64,000 nucleotides of DNA from Ruegeria denitrificans (lineage in GTDB: Bacteria; Pseudomonadota; Alphaproteobacteria; Rhodobacterales; Rhodobacteraceae): contig NZ_CYUD01000015.1 of the NCBI RefSeq assembly GCF_001458295.1, positions 1 to 64,000 on the forward strand. Reading direction: 5' to 3'. The notes below the pieces were generated by a model that was not told the origin of the DNA, did no database searches, and saw only the letters and a list, made by a program, of their open reading frames with translations. This document shows, piece after piece, positions 52,477 through 62,339 of the stretch. Positions within the stretch are counted from its first letter, which is position 1. Each line of letters starts with the position of its first letter. The translations under genes and the position numbers were made by a program.

Positions 52477-53676
52477 ATGTCGATGAAAGATCTGTTTGCC
52501 ACACGGACAAGCCGGATGAAGGCGTCCGAGATACGCGAATTGCTCAAGCTGCTGGACCAGCCGGGTATCATTTCCTTCGCAGGGGGAATTCCGGACCCTG
52601 CGTTGTTTCCGGCGGATGGGTTCGCCATGGCGTTCCAAAACGCCTTGGGGGCCGAATTCCAGGCCCAGGCGCTGCAATATTCTGTCAGCGAAGGCTATGT
52701 TCCCCTGCGCGAATGGCTTGCCGACCACATGCGCCAGATTGGGATCGAGTGTGAGCTTGAAAACATCCTGATCACGTCGGGTTCGCAGCAAGCGCTGGAT
52801 TATCTGGGCAAGCTGTATCTTTCGCCGGGTGACACGGCACTGGTCGGCTGGCCCACTTACCTGGGGGCTCTGGCGGCGTTTAATGCCTATGAACCACGCT
52901 TTGATCGCCTGAGCATCAATGGCAATCGACGGGCGGCGAAATATGCCGCCACAGCAGGTGAGGGGGCGATAAAATTCGCCTACCTGTCACCCGACTTTGC
53001 CAACCCGACCGGAGAAACCGTGGATCTGCGTGGCCGCGAAGCCTTGCTGGATCTGGCAGACGAATTGAACTGTGCCGTCATCGAAGATGGCGCCTATCAG
53101 GCCCTGCGCTATGATGGCGAACCGATCCCGCCGGTTCTGGCGTTGGAGCTGGCGCGCAAAGGGTCGATCGAAAACTGCAGGACGATCTATTGCGGTAGCT
53201 TCTCGAAAACCCTGTCTCCGGGGTTGCGGGTGGGATGGGTTGTGGCCGCCAAACCGGTAATCTCGCAACTGGTGTTGATGAAACAGGCAGCTGACCTACA
53301 CTCTGCGACGATTAACCAAATGGCCATCAACGAGGTGGCGCGTGCCTGCTTTGACACGCATATTCCCATGCTGCGCAGTGTTTACGGAGCACGCCGCGAT
53401 GCGATGCTCAGCGCGTTGCGGGATCATATGCCTGAAGGCGTGGACTGGACCAAACCCGAGGGCGGCATGTTCATTTGGGTGACCCTGCCCAAGGGCCTAA
53501 AAGGGGCCGATCTGCTGGCAAAGGCGCTTGAGACGGTCAAAGTGGCCTTTGTCCCCGGCCAGGCGTTTTTCCCGGACGAAACCGGGGCCAATACGATCCG
53601 GCTGAGTTTTTCGAATTCGGATGAGGCGACGATCCGCGAAGGTATCCGGCGGTTAGGAGAAGTTCTGCGCACCTAA
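52477..53676 (+). CDS. PLP-dependent aminotransferase, MocR/2-aminoadipate type
   Basis: A 399-residue class I/II aminotransferase without a DNA-binding domain, most like the 2-aminoadipate aminotransferase/ARO8 group. PLP motifs include SFAGGIPDPALFPADGF, ITSGSQQALDYLGKL, VIEDGAYQALRYDGEPI and the Schiff-base lysine in YCGSFSKTLSPGLRVGW. I take ATG 52477 with GGAGGAG upstream. The divergent GntR gene is the likely regulator. Confidence 0.88.
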   Translation: MSMKDLFATRTSRMKASEIRELLKLLDQPGIISFAGGIPDPALFPADGFAMAFQNALGAEFQAQALQYSVSEGYVPLREWLADHMRQIGIECELENILITSGSQQALDYLGKLYLSPGDTALVGWPTYLGALAAFNAYEPRFDRLSINGNRRAAKYAATAGEGAIKFAYLSPDFANPTGETVDLRGREALLDLADELNCAVIEDGAYQALRYDGEPIPPVLALELARKGSIENCRTIYCGSFSKTLSPGLRVGWVVAAKPVISQLVLMKQAADLHSATINQMAINEVARACFDTHIPMLRSVYGARRDAMLSALRDHMPEGVDWTKPEGGMFIWVTLPKGLKGADLLAKALETVKVAFVPGQAFFPDETGANTIRLSFSNSDEATIREGIRRLGEVLRT

Positions 53677-53721
53677 GTGCCGGAAAGGTTCTGTTAACCA
53701 TATTGAGGCAAAGCTGGCCGC

Positions 53722-54054
53722 ATGATCCGGTATCTGTTCCTCCTATCGGTGCTGGCCGCCTGTTCGGCTGGCACCCCTTATTTCCGGGACATCCCTGCAA
53801 CTCGTATCGCGGTGAATGGCAGCGTCTTCGATGTGCGCGTGCGCGGTGATCTGGCCGAGGCCGTGCGGATTAACACCCAATACGCCCCGCGTCTGGGTCC
53901 GATTAAAGACCGGGCAGGGTTGGCCATGGCGCAGGTCTCGGGCTGTCCCATTCTGGATGTGCTGGGCGATGCGGCGGTGACCGTCGGTGTGTTGGGCTGT
54001 GACCGTGCGGCGGGAGAACGTCTGTTGCTAACCGCCATCTCGACCCCGAATTAG
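53722..54054 (+). CDS. Small lipoprotein, function unknown
   Basis: A 110-residue exported protein with a lipobox: LSVLAACSAG, cysteine at 14. The mature part is about 95 residues with a beta-rich pattern (IAVNGSVFDVRVRGDLAEAVRIN) and two further Cys (SGCPILD and LGCD). I do not recognise a family. It stands alone between the aminotransferase and smc. Confidence 0.6.
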   Translation: MIRYLFLLSVLAACSAGTPYFRDIPATRIAVNGSVFDVRVRGDLAEAVRINTQYAPRLGPIKDRAGLAMAQVSGCPILDVLGDAAVTVGVLGCDRAAGERLLLTAISTPN

Positions 54055-54266
54055 GAATGCGTCGATTATGGCGTTTATGAGGATATCGGGAAGGACTACG
54101 GGTTTCAGGTGTTCGAGTGCACGCCTTACTGAGATACGCGTATTCCTGCGCATTTCGGCAAGATATTGTGGATAAGTCGGGGTGATATCCCATATCCTGC
54201 GCAACTTCGTTGACTCAGCCCCCATCCGTTGCGCAGACTTCATTCGTATAGGAATCACGGGACTCA

Positions 54267-57200
54267 TTGCCTTTGCGCTTTAGCAAACTCAAACTCACCG
54301 GCTTCAAAAGCTTTGTTGATCCAACCGATCTTGTCATCGCGGATGGGTTGACCGGTGTGGTGGGTCCGAATGGTTGCGGCAAGTCCAACCTTTTGGAAGC
54401 CTTGCGTTGGGTGATGGGGGAAAACCGTCCCAAATCCATGCGCGGCGGCGCGATGGAGGATGTGATCTTTGCAGGTGCTGCAACGCGCCCGGCGCGCAAT
54501 TTTGCCGAGGTTGTGCTGACGCTGGACAATTCCGAACGACTTGCGCCGTCAGGCTTTAACGACAGCGACCAACTTGAAATTTTCCGCCGCATCACCCGCG
54601 ATGTGGGCAGCGCTTACAAGACCAACGGCAAGGACGTGCGGGCGCGGGATGTGCAGATGCTTTTCGCTGACGCCTCGACCGGGGCGCATTCACCTGCGCT
54701 GGTGGGGCAGAACCGTATTGCCGAACTGATCAATGCCAAACCCCGTGCCCGCCGCCGTATTCTGGAAGAAGCGGCTGGAATCTCGGGCCTCTACCAGCGA
54801 CGGCATGAAGCCGAGCTGAAGCTGAAAGGCACCGAATCCAACCTGACACGTGTCGATGATGTGCTGGAACAGCTGGGCACGCAATTGGCGCAGCTGGCGC
54901 GTCAGGCCCGTCAGGCCGCACGCTATCGCGAGATTGGCGAGCAGTTGCGTCAGGCCGAGGGCATGCTGTTGTATCGCCGCTGGAAAGAGGCTGATATGGC
55001 CCGCCAGCAGGCCGAAGAAAAACTGCGCGAACGGATCACCGAGGCGTCTCGGGCCGAGGCCGAAGCCCGCGCGGCTGCTACCAAACGCGCCGAAATCGAA
55101 GAAACCCTGCCGCCCCTGCGCGAAGAAGAGGCCATCGCCGCTGCCGTCTTGCAGCGCCAGCAGGTGCAGCGTGATGCGCTGTCAGATCAGGAAACCCGTG
55201 CGCGTCAAACCATTGAGACGCTGACCAACCGTATTCAGCAGTTGGGCTACGATATCGAGCGTGAAACCGGCCTGAATCGCGACGCTGGTCAGATGATCGA
55301 ACGTCTGGAATGGGAGGCGCGCGAACTGGCCAAAGCTGCCGAGGGGCACGAGGATAAGGTGGCGGAGGCTGCCGAGATCGCGCGTGAAGCGGCGTCGGTT
55401 CTACAGGATCGCGAAGATCACCTGTCGCAGGAAACCGAGGATATGGCGCGCCTTGTCGCCCGCCACCAATCGGCGCAGCGTCTGGTTGAGGACAGCCGCA
55501 AGACACTGGCCCGGTCCGAGGCCGAAGAGGTAAAGGCCCGCAGTGCCGTGGACGAGGCACGCGAGGCTCTGACCAACGCAAGCGAAGCCTTTGAAGCCGC
55601 GCAAGAGGGCGAGGAAGAAGCCCGCGAAGCGGCCGAGGCCGCTGAAGAAGCGCTGGCGGCGGCGGATGAGCTGCGAAATGACACGCAGGCGCGTGAGGCC
55701 GAGGCCCGCGCGCAACGGTCCGAGGCTGAGGGCGAGTTGGGTGCGATCCGCGCCGAAACCTCGGCGCTAGCAAAACTGGTGGAACGCGACACAGCCGAAG
55801 GCGGTCAGGTTCTGGACCTGCTGCGCGTTGAGCCGGGGTTTGAAAAAGCGCTGGGGGCCGCGCTGGCCGACGATTTGCGCGCGCCGCTGGTCGAAGGCGA
55901 CGGCCCGTCGGGTTGGGTGCAGGTTGCGGGCTATGATGCTGATCAGCCATTGCCGGATGGGGTCGAACCACTAGCGCTGCATGTGTCCGGCCCGGACCGG
56001 CTAAGCCGCCGGATCGCACAGATTGGTCTGGTTGATGCGGACCAGGGCGCGCGGTTGCAGGACTCGCTGAAGCCAGGGCAACGCCTGGTGTCCCGGTCCG
56101 GTGATCTGTGGCGTTGGGACGGGTTCCGTGCGTGGGCCGAAGATGCGCCAAGCGCCGCCGCCCTGCGGCTGGAACAGCTCAACAAGCTGGAGGCGCTGAA
56201 ACAGGAGCTGACCCGCGCCGAGGCGCAGGCCGACGGTGCCCGCGCCGCGCACGAGGCTTTGTCGCAGCAACTGGCCGATGTCACCGAAGCGGACCGCCGT
56301 GCGCGGGATGCCCGGCGCGCCGCCGATCAACGTATGGCCGAAACCGCCCGCGCGCTGAGCCGAGCGGAGGCGGACCGCAATCTGGCGCAAGGAAAGCTTG
56401 AGACCCTGTCACTGGCCGTGGATCGCCACAAAGAAGATGCCATGTCAGCCCGCGCGCAACTGCGCGAAGCTGAGGGTGCGTTGACCGGTCTGGGGGATCT
56501 CGACACTGCCCGTGCTCAGGTCGAGGATATCAAGCAAACGGTCGAGGCTGCGCGGATTACCATGCTGACCCACCGTTCGTCCCATGATGAACTGCGCCGC
56601 GAGGGTGAGGCCCGCACCCGCCGCTCGCAAGAGGTCACCAAAGACCTCAGCGGTTGGAAACACCGTCTTGAAACGGCTGAAAAGCGGATTTCGGAACTGG
56701 CAGAGCGCAAAGAAAGTTCGGAAGATGAACTGTCCGAGGCAAAGGCTGCCCCTAGTGAGATTGCCGAGGCCCGCGAAGAACTGAATGAGTTGATCGAGAC
56801 GGCTGAAGCCCGCCGTGCCGAGGCCGCTGACAAGCTGGCCCAAGCCGAAACCCAGCAGCGCGAGGTGGTGCTGGCTGAACGCGATGCGGAACGTCAGGCC
56901 TCGGAAGCGCGCGAATCCCGCGCCGCAGCCGAGGCGCGCTGCGATGCCGCCAAGGAAAGCGTGACAGCAACGGCGGAACGGATTGCCGAGGATCAACAGC
57001 TGACCCCGAATCAGTTGCTGAACCAATTGGATGTGAACCCCGATCAAATGCCCGCAGCGGACGCCTTGGAAGCCGAGGTGAACCGGCACAAGCGGCAACG
57101 TGATGCGATGGGCGCTGTAAATCTGCGCGCCGAAGAGGATGCCAAGGAAGTTCAAGAAGAATTCGACACGCTAAACGGCGAAAAAGCGGATTTGGAAGAG

Positions 57201-57728
57201 GCGATCAAAGCCCTGCGCAGCGGTATCGCCAGTCTCAACCGCGAAGGGCGGGAACGGCTGTTGACGGCATTTGAACAGGTGAACTCGAACTTTGCCATGC
57301 TGTTCAAGCATCTGTTTGGCGGTGGCGAGGCTAATCTGGTCATGGTCGAAAGCGATGATCCGCTGGATGCCGGGCTTGAGATCATGTGCCAGCCGCCGGG
57401 CAAGAAACTCTCGACGCTTAGCCTGTTGTCGGGTGGTGAACAGACCCTGACCGCAACGGCGCTGATCTTTGGCGTGTTCCTTGCCAATCCAGCCCCGATC
57501 TGTGTGTTGGACGAGGTTGACGCGCCGCTGGACGACGCCAACGTCACCCGGTTCTGCGACCTGCTGGACGAGATGTGCCGTCAGACCGAAACGCGGTTCT
57601 TGATCATCACCCACCACGCGGTAACCATGGCGCGGATGGACCGTTTGTTTGGCGTGACCATGCAGGAGCAGGGCGTCAGCCAACTGGTCTCGGTCGATCT
57701 GAAAAAGGCCGAGCAGATGGTCGCATGA
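54267..57728 (+). CDS. smc: Chromosome segregation ATPase SMC
   Basis: A 1153-residue SMC. The N-terminal Walker A is GVVGPNGCGKSNLLEALRWVMGE (about 31-50). Two coiled-coil arms flank a hinge (about 510-640, GFEKALGAALADDLRAPL). The C-terminal head has the signature LLSGGEQTLTATALI and Walker B PICVLDEVDAPLDDANV. The start is TTG 54267 or TTG 54273; neither has a strong ribosome site (AGGA at 54250), and the family's usual MRFxxLxLxGFKSF favours 54273. It loads with ScpA/ScpB, which are not in this window. Confidence 0.95.
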   Translation: MPLRFSKLKLTGFKSFVDPTDLVIADGLTGVVGPNGCGKSNLLEALRWVMGENRPKSMRGGAMEDVIFAGAATRPARNFAEVVLTLDNSERLAPSGFNDSDQLEIFRRITRDVGSAYKTNGKDVRARDVQMLFADASTGAHSPALVGQNRIAELINAKPRARRRILEEAAGISGLYQRRHEAELKLKGTESNLTRVDDVLEQLGTQLAQLARQARQAARYREIGEQLRQAEGMLLYRRWKEADMARQQAEEKLRERITEASRAEAEARAAATKRAEIEETLPPLREEEAIAAAVLQRQQVQRDALSDQETRARQTIETLTNRIQQLGYDIERETGLNRDAGQMIERLEWEARELAKAAEGHEDKVAEAAEIAREAASVLQDREDHLSQETEDMARLVARHQSAQRLVEDSRKTLARSEAEEVKARSAVDEAREALTNASEAFEAAQEGEEEAREAAEAAEEALAAADELRNDTQAREAEARAQRSEAEGELGAIRAETSALAKLVERDTAEGGQVLDLLRVEPGFEKALGAALADDLRAPLVEGDGPSGWVQVAGYDADQPLPDGVEPLALHVSGPDRLSRRIAQIGLVDADQGARLQDSLKPGQRLVSRSGDLWRWDGFRAWAEDAPSAAALRLEQLNKLEALKQELTRAEAQADGARAAHEALSQQLADVTEADRRARDARRAADQRMAETARALSRAEADRNLAQGKLETLSLAVDRHKEDAMSARAQLREAEGALTGLGDLDTARAQVEDIKQTVEAARITMLTHRSSHDELRREGEARTRRSQEVTKDLSGWKHRLETAEKRISELAERKESSEDELSEAKAAPSEIAEAREELNELIETAEARRAEAADKLAQAETQQREVVLAERDAERQASEARESRAAAEARCDAAKESVTATAERIAEDQQLTPNQLLNQLDVNPDQMPAADALEAEVNRHKRQRDAMGAVNLRAEEDAKEVQEEFDTLNGEKADLEEAIKALRSGIASLNREGRERLLTAFEQVNSNFAMLFKHLFGGGEANLVMVESDDPLDAGLEIMCQPPGKKLSTLSLLSGGEQTLTATALIFGVFLANPAPICVLDEVDAPLDDANVTRFCDLLDEMCRQTETRFLIITHHAVTMARMDRLFGVTMQEQGVSQLVSVDLKKAEQMVA

Positions 57729-57781
57729 CCATCACTGCAACGTTATGTCTGTTTTATCGCCGCACGGGGTAGGGTGCTGGC

Positions 57782-58132
57782 ATGACCCGTTTTTTGATCC
57801 TCGCCCTGCTGATCGCAGGCCCGGCATGGGCTGCTGAATGGCCAACCAAACCCGGTGATATTCCCTTGACGTCAACAGAGCTGGAGGCGCTGGCCGGGCG
57901 CACGCTGACCTTCTATGACGATGGTCAGTCCAGTTTTTCTGCCGGTGGGGCCTATTCATACACCTATGCCAGCGGAGAATCTGCCTTTGGCACTTATTCA
58001 GTCGCCGAGGATGGCAGTGTCTGCATCCAGTATAGAAACGGGTTCAGTCGCTGCGATTTGTATGTGCACAGTGGCGAGCGGCTGATCCTGATTGATCAAA
58101 AGGGCGACCGCTATCCTGTGCGACCGGACTGA
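57782..58132 (+). CDS. Small secreted protein, function unknown
   Basis: A 116-residue protein with a signal peptide (ILALLIAGPAWAAEW). The mature part of about 98 residues is likely a small beta-barrel, with two Cys (GSVCIQYR and FSRCDLY) able to form a disulfide. The GTYSVAEDGSVCIQYRNGFSRCD segment is similar to short periplasmic proteins seen in this group, but I know no function. Confidence 0.65.
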   Translation: MTRFLILALLIAGPAWAAEWPTKPGDIPLTSTELEALAGRTLTFYDDGQSSFSAGGAYSYTYASGESAFGTYSVAEDGSVCIQYRNGFSRCDLYVHSGERLILIDQKGDRYPVRPD

Positions 58133-58269
58133 AATCATACGCTTTCGGTGATGCCACACCTCTGTGGGCGAAACACAGCATAGCCGTTTCGATTTAGATT
58201 TCGACCTATTAATATCCTGAAAATCGACACAATACGCCAACCGTAGCGATCCATCAGAGGAGCAGTTTA

Positions 58270-58707
58270 GTGAGCGACTACACAGAAAATAACCTGGCCC
58301 GTGGCAAAGAGCGGGGATCGCATGGCCGTCAGCAGGACGAGGGGGTTCTAGTCATCCGTACCGTTGCGATGCCAGCCGATACCAACCCATCTGGCGACAT
58401 CTTCGGAGGCTGGCTGATGTCGCAGATGGACCTTGCGGCGGGGAATATGGCGGGTCGAGTTTCGCAGGGGCGCGGGGCCACGGTTTCGGTCGAGGCGATG
58501 CAATTCTTACGCCCAGTCAAAGTGGGCGATGAGGTGACGCTCTATGCTACGTTGCGCAAGGTCGGGCGTACTTCCATGCGTATTCACGTCGATGCCTGGG
58601 CACGCCCCCGGTATTCCGAGAAAGCACAAAAGGTCACGGATGCCGATTTCGTCTTTGTGGCGCTGGACGAAAAAGGCGCTCCACGGCCAGTGTTCGAAGA
58701 CCAATGA
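58270..58707 (+). CDS. Acyl-CoA thioesterase (YciA-type hotdog)
   Basis: A 145-residue single hotdog-domain thioesterase: IRTVAMPADTNPSGDIFGGWLMSQMDLAAG contains the family Asn/Gly-rich loop and catalytic Asp, and ATVSVEAMQFLRPVKVGDEV follows. It hydrolyses acyl-CoAs, often forming hexamers. The start is GTG 58270 with GAGGAG upstream. Confidence 0.88.
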   Translation: MSDYTENNLARGKERGSHGRQQDEGVLVIRTVAMPADTNPSGDIFGGWLMSQMDLAAGNMAGRVSQGRGATVSVEAMQFLRPVKVGDEVTLYATLRKVGRTSMRIHVDAWARPRYSEKAQKVTDADFVFVALDEKGAPRPVFEDQ

Positions 58708-58735
58708 CGCGCTTGTTCGTCGCGGGCCTAGCACT

Positions 58736-59899
58736 TTAAAGACGGTTCAACAGGTCCGGTGTCGGCCAGGCATCAGCAGGCAAGCCCAACCGCACCTGTT
58801 CCGCCTGCACGGCAGCCCGTGTGCCTGCTCCCAGAATTCCGTCGATTTTTCCGACATCATGGCCGCGTGCCTGAAGCTTGCTTTGCAGCTGTTTCATCTG
58901 CGCGCCGGAAAGCCCCTGTGCAGCGTTTCCGGAGTCATAGATCTGACCGCCTTCCAGTCGTGTGCCAAAATAAGCCGCGGTCAGAACGTAGACAAAACTC
59001 TGATTCCACTCGAAATAAACGTCGAAATTCGGATAGGCCAAAAAGGCCGGTCCGTTGCGCCCCTGCGGCAAGATCAGCGACGCGGGCAAGTTCGTCAAGG
59101 ACCCGCTGCGGGCCTGCACTCCCATCGCCTGCCAGTCAGCCACCGGGCGTGGTTTGCCCGGTCCGGACAGCGACCAATCCATCTGCGCGGGCACTGTCAC
59201 CTCTTGCAGCCACGGCTGCCCCGGTTGCCAACCGAGATGCGACAACATCTTGGCGCCCGACATCAGCGCGTCCGGTGCGGACGTTTTCAATGAGACTTTG
59301 CCGTCTCCGTCTCCGTCGACACCGTTTTCCAGTATGTCGCGCGGAAGCATCTGGACCATACCGATCTCTCCGGCCCAGGCACCTGTGGTTCTGGCCGGAT
59401 CGAAATTTCCTTGTTGGTATAGCTCGATGGCGGCGAAGATCTGAGGGCGGAACAATTCAGGGCGACGGCAATCATGGGCCAGCGTCACCAGCGCATTACG
59501 GGTGTTGAAATCGCCCTGAAACGCGCCGTAATCGGTCTCGAAGGCCCAAAAGGCCAGAAGAACCCCGCGCGAGACGCCGTATTCCCGCTCGATCCGATCA
59601 AACACCGCGTCATATTTGCGCGACATAGCCTGACCACGCTCGATCCGGTTTTGCGAGATCAAATGGCGCGAGAAATCGATGAACGGTTTCTGGAACACAC
59701 CCTGCGCGCGGTCGGCTTTCAGGACCGCTCCGTCCTGTTGCACGCCTTTGAAAAATGCATTGACGGTGGATTTGTCGAACCCTTGCTGGACGGCCTCGGT
59801 CTTTAACCCTTTGACGAAGGAATTGAAGCCGCCGCCACATTGGGCATAGGCGGGCGAGGCGAACAGAACGGCGGCAACAAAGCCAGAGAGAATGCGCAT
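58736..59899 (-). CDS. Membrane-bound-type lytic murein transglycosylase, MltB family
   Basis: A 387-residue exported enzyme: signal peptide about 1-19 (ending YAQC), an SLT_2 catalytic domain with the Glu in FWAFETDYGAFQGDFNTRNAL and GEIGMVQMLP, and a C-terminal peptidoglycan-binding domain (KLQARGHDVGKIDGILGAGTRAAVQ). It cleaves the glycan strand to 1,6-anhydro-muropeptides. ATG 59899 is chosen. A GDGDGK loop gives a calcium-site-like stretch. Confidence 0.88.
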   Translation of the reverse strand: MRILSGFVAAVLFASPAYAQCGGGFNSFVKGLKTEAVQQGFDKSTVNAFFKGVQQDGAVLKADRAQGVFQKPFIDFSRHLISQNRIERGQAMSRKYDAVFDRIEREYGVSRGVLLAFWAFETDYGAFQGDFNTRNALVTLAHDCRRPELFRPQIFAAIELYQQGNFDPARTTGAWAGEIGMVQMLPRDILENGVDGDGDGKVSLKTSAPDALMSGAKMLSHLGWQPGQPWLQEVTVPAQMDWSLSGPGKPRPVADWQAMGVQARSGSLTNLPASLILPQGRNGPAFLAYPNFDVYFEWNQSFVYVLTAAYFGTRLEGGQIYDSGNAAQGLSGAQMKQLQSKLQARGHDVGKIDGILGAGTRAAVQAEQVRLGLPADAWPTPDLLNRL

Positions 59900-59910
59900 G
59901 GGCGGGTCCG

Positions 59911-60831
59911 TCAGAGAATTAAGCTGACTCCAACCGACACCGACAGAAGGCCAAGCGCAAGCCCCCAAACGGTCCACAGCATGTTACATGCGCGGAAAAC
60001 CTCTGACGCGCCGATTTCGCGCGGAGCATCGCCGTTCACCCACGCCAGATCGCGGACCTTCCCGTCATAGCTGCGCGGACCGGCCAGAGCGACGTTCAGG
60101 GCGCGCGCCATGGCGGCCTCGGGCCATCCTGCATTGGGAGAGATATGGCGACGTGCATCCGTCACCATATCAGCCCAGCGCGCCCATTGACCGGACAGGG
60201 CCACGATCAACACGCAGGTCAGGCGCGCAGGGATCAGGTTCAGTACGTCGTCCAGACGGGCGGCGGCCCATCCAAAGTATCGGTATTTTTCGGTGCGGTA
60301 ACCGATCATGCTGTCGGCTGTGTTGACGGCCTTGTAAATCAGGAGCCCTGGTAACCCGGCGAGCAGAAACCAGAATGCAGGGGCGATGACCCCATCGCTG
60401 AGGTTCTCGGCCGCGCTTTCAATCGCAGACCGGGCAACCTGTGCCTCGGTCATGTCGCGAGTATCACGGGACACGATCATTGCGACCTTGGACCGGCCCT
60501 CGACCAGAGAGTTGCGTAGCCCTTCACCCACATCACGCACATGCGACACCAGCGATTTCTGCGCTAACAGGATGGCGCAGAGGATGATCTCGACCACAGG
60601 TCCTAAAAAGGCCAGCACGCGCCCAAGGATCAATGCACCGATGACCAGCAGTATCACCGCCGCAACCCCTTTCAACCGCTGCTGCGCGCCGTGGTTCAGA
60701 CGTTTGTCCAGCCAGCCGATAATGTTGCCTGTCGCCACCGCCGGGTGGCGAACGCGTGACCAAAGCCAGTCTGGCTCGCCCAATGCGGCGTCCAGACACA
60801 TGGCGCAGACCAGCAGGAACGCGGTGCTCAC
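59911..60831 (-). CDS. cobD: Adenosylcobinamide-phosphate synthase (CbiB/CobD)
   Basis: A 306-residue, multi-helix protein that joins aminopropanol phosphate to adenosylcobyric acid. [33 protein letters not shown] is the N-terminal signature, and the [22 protein letters not shown] and NPGW-like [12 protein letters not shown] segments are conserved. Its start overlaps the cobC stop (ATGA). It follows the alphaproteobacterial aerobic naming (cobD). Confidence 0.92.
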   Translation of the reverse strand: MSTAFLLVCAMCLDAALGEPDWLWSRVRHPAVATGNIIGWLDKRLNHGAQQRLKGVAAVILLVIGALILGRVLAFLGPVVEIILCAILLAQKSLVSHVRDVGEGLRNSLVEGRSKVAMIVSRDTRDMTEAQVARSAIESAAENLSDGVIAPAFWFLLAGLPGLLIYKAVNTADSMIGYRTEKYRYFGWAAARLDDVLNLIPARLTCVLIVALSGQWARWADMVTDARRHISPNAGWPEAAMARALNVALAGPRSYDGKVRDLAWVNGDAPREIGASEVFRACNMLWTVWGLALGLLSVSVGVSLIL

Positions 60832-61793
60832 AGCGCGGCCTCTAGTCTGTTCCAGCCATCCGCTGGGGGCAGACCCAGTCGCAAGTAGGTTTGAGAATAG
60901 GGGAAGACGCGGCTCCAGATATGAGCACGGGCCAGACGGTCTTGCCAGTCAGCGGCGCTGTCGACCTCATAGAGGCGAAACAGCGTGGTGCCCCCGACTA
61001 CGGCAGCCCCCTTTCTGATCAGCAACTGGTCAAGCCGGTCGGCCTCGGCGCTTAGGTGTTGGCGGGTTGCTATGGCCCATTCAACGTCTCGCAGGGCCTG
61101 CTCTCCGATCCGCAGCGCAGGGCCAGACACGGACCATGGCCCGGTCAGGTCGTTCAGCCGGGCGATCAGCTCGGGTTGACCGACGGCAAACCCCAGCCGC
61201 AGCCCGGCCAAACCCCAAAACTTGCCAAAGCTTTTCAACACGATCACTCCGGGGCATGTCGCCAGATGGATAAGCGAAGCCTCGGGGCTGACATCGCAAA
61301 AGCTCTCGTCGATTACGGTCAGCGGGGCGTTCGCATCCGCCTCGGACCAGATCCGGCCATCGGGGTTATTCGGGTGTACGATAACGCGGGCCTCGGTCGG
61401 GCCGTTGGGTTGCACGGTCCAACCTTGCGCAGAGAAAGCGGCGGCGTGTTCGTTGTAGGTGGGCGTTGTGATCTGAACCCTGCCAAGAGCGGCCAACGCC
61501 GGCATGCGGGCGATCACGGCCGAAGCACCGGGCGCAGGCAGGATTGCCGCGCCGTCAGGGACCGACCAGAAGTGACGGGCAGCCTCAGTCAGGCGCTCAA
61601 ATGCGCCGTGGTCTGGTAATTCGGTCCAGTCTGAGGGGATCAGCCCGGACACCTGATAGGGGCGGGGATTGATCCCGGTGGACAAGTCCATCCAATCGGT
61701 ACGGGTTCCCCCATAAGATGCGATGGCTCCGTCCAGCCCTCCGCCATGGTCGCGTGCGGTGCGCGGGTTCAAATTCTTGTTAGGGCTTGCCAT
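60828..61793 (-). CDS. cobC: L-threonine-O-3-phosphate decarboxylase-type aminotransferase (CobC)
   Basis: A 321-residue PLP enzyme making (R)-1-aminopropan-2-ol phosphate, the linker of cobalamin, from threonine phosphate. [15 protein letters not shown] at the N-terminus is typical of CobC. The Schiff-base lysine is in [18 protein letters not shown], and [14 protein letters not shown] and NPDGR are family blocks. It is in an operon with cobD. Confidence 0.9.
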   Translation of the reverse strand: MASPNKNLNPRTARDHGGGLDGAIASYGGTRTDWMDLSTGINPRPYQVSGLIPSDWTELPDHGAFERLTEAARHFWSVPDGAAILPAPGASAVIARMPALAALGRVQITTPTYNEHAAAFSAQGWTVQPNGPTEARVIVHPNNPDGRIWSEADANAPLTVIDESFCDVSPEASLIHLATCPGVIVLKSFGKFWGLAGLRLGFAVGQPELIARLNDLTGPWSVSGPALRIGEQALRDVEWAIATRQHLSAEADRLDQLLIRKGAAVVGGTTLFRLYEVDSAADWQDRLARAHIWSRVFPYSQTYLRLGLPPADGWNRLEAAL

Positions 61794-61976
61794 GGGGTTT
61801 CTCGCTGGAATCGCCTGTTTCGGCCCGTTTCAAGCGGATTTTTGCCGTTTACACAAGCGAATCCGCGAGATCGGCGGCTTCGGTCAGCACCGTTAACATT
61901 TTGTTAAGGAATAAGCGTGATCACAATTCATGGGGGTCGGCACCATTCACTCTTGCCTGGGCCGAGGTTGTTGCAA

Positions 61977-62339
61977 ATGAATGTTTTGATTGTTGAGAGT
62001 AACCCCGATCTAGGTCGGGTTTGGAAAAGGCATCTGGAACGGCACGGCGCCGAAGTGACACTGGTGGCCGGGCAAGAGGCCGCGATTCTGGCGTTGTATG
62101 GTCAGGAGTTTGAAATCATCGTGCTGGATCTGGTGCTTGAGACGGGCAGTGCGTTGGCCGTGGCGGATTTCGCCAGTTATCGCCGCCCCGAGGCGCGGGT
62201 GATCTTTGTCACCAACACCACCTTTTTCTCGGACGGGTCGATTTTTGCCCACAGCCCGAATGCCTGCGCCTACGTGCAAAGCGAAACGCCGCCAGAGGAT
62301 CTGGCGGCGATGGTCGAACATTACGCGGCGGGGCGCTGA
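61977..62339 (+). CDS. Receiver-domain protein lacking the conserved lysine
   Basis: A 120-residue stand-alone response-regulator receiver domain. NVLIVESNPDLG gives the first acidic pocket (E7), D51 in IIVLDLVLETG is the phosphorylation site, and T79 in VIFVTN is present. The conserved K before Pro is replaced (YVQSETPPEDL). Without it, phosphorylation-linked switching is usually lost or altered. I use ATG 61977 with GAGGT before it. Its 3' end overlaps the convergent GST gene by 19 bases. No kinase is adjacent. Confidence 0.8.
   Translation: MNVLIVESNPDLGRVWKRHLERHGAEVTLVAGQEAAILALYGQEFEIIVLDLVLETGSALAVADFASYRRPEARVIFVTNTTFFSDGSIFAHSPNACAYVQSETPPEDLAAMVEHYAAGR

Noticed and set aside
54028..54267. 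A 79-codon minus-strand frame upstream of smc
   Set aside because: It has no recognisable motif or ribosome site, and its start lies at the smc start. A real small gene cannot be excluded, so I left the gap unassigned.
55078..56151. A 357-codon minus-strand frame inside smc
   Set aside because: It is antisense to the SMC coiled coil and extremely Pro/Arg/His-rich with no domain; smc itself is certain.
60828..61976. Cobalamin riboswitch upstream of cobC
   Set aside because: The short gap upstream of cobC contains no B12-box-like sequence that I could recognise.
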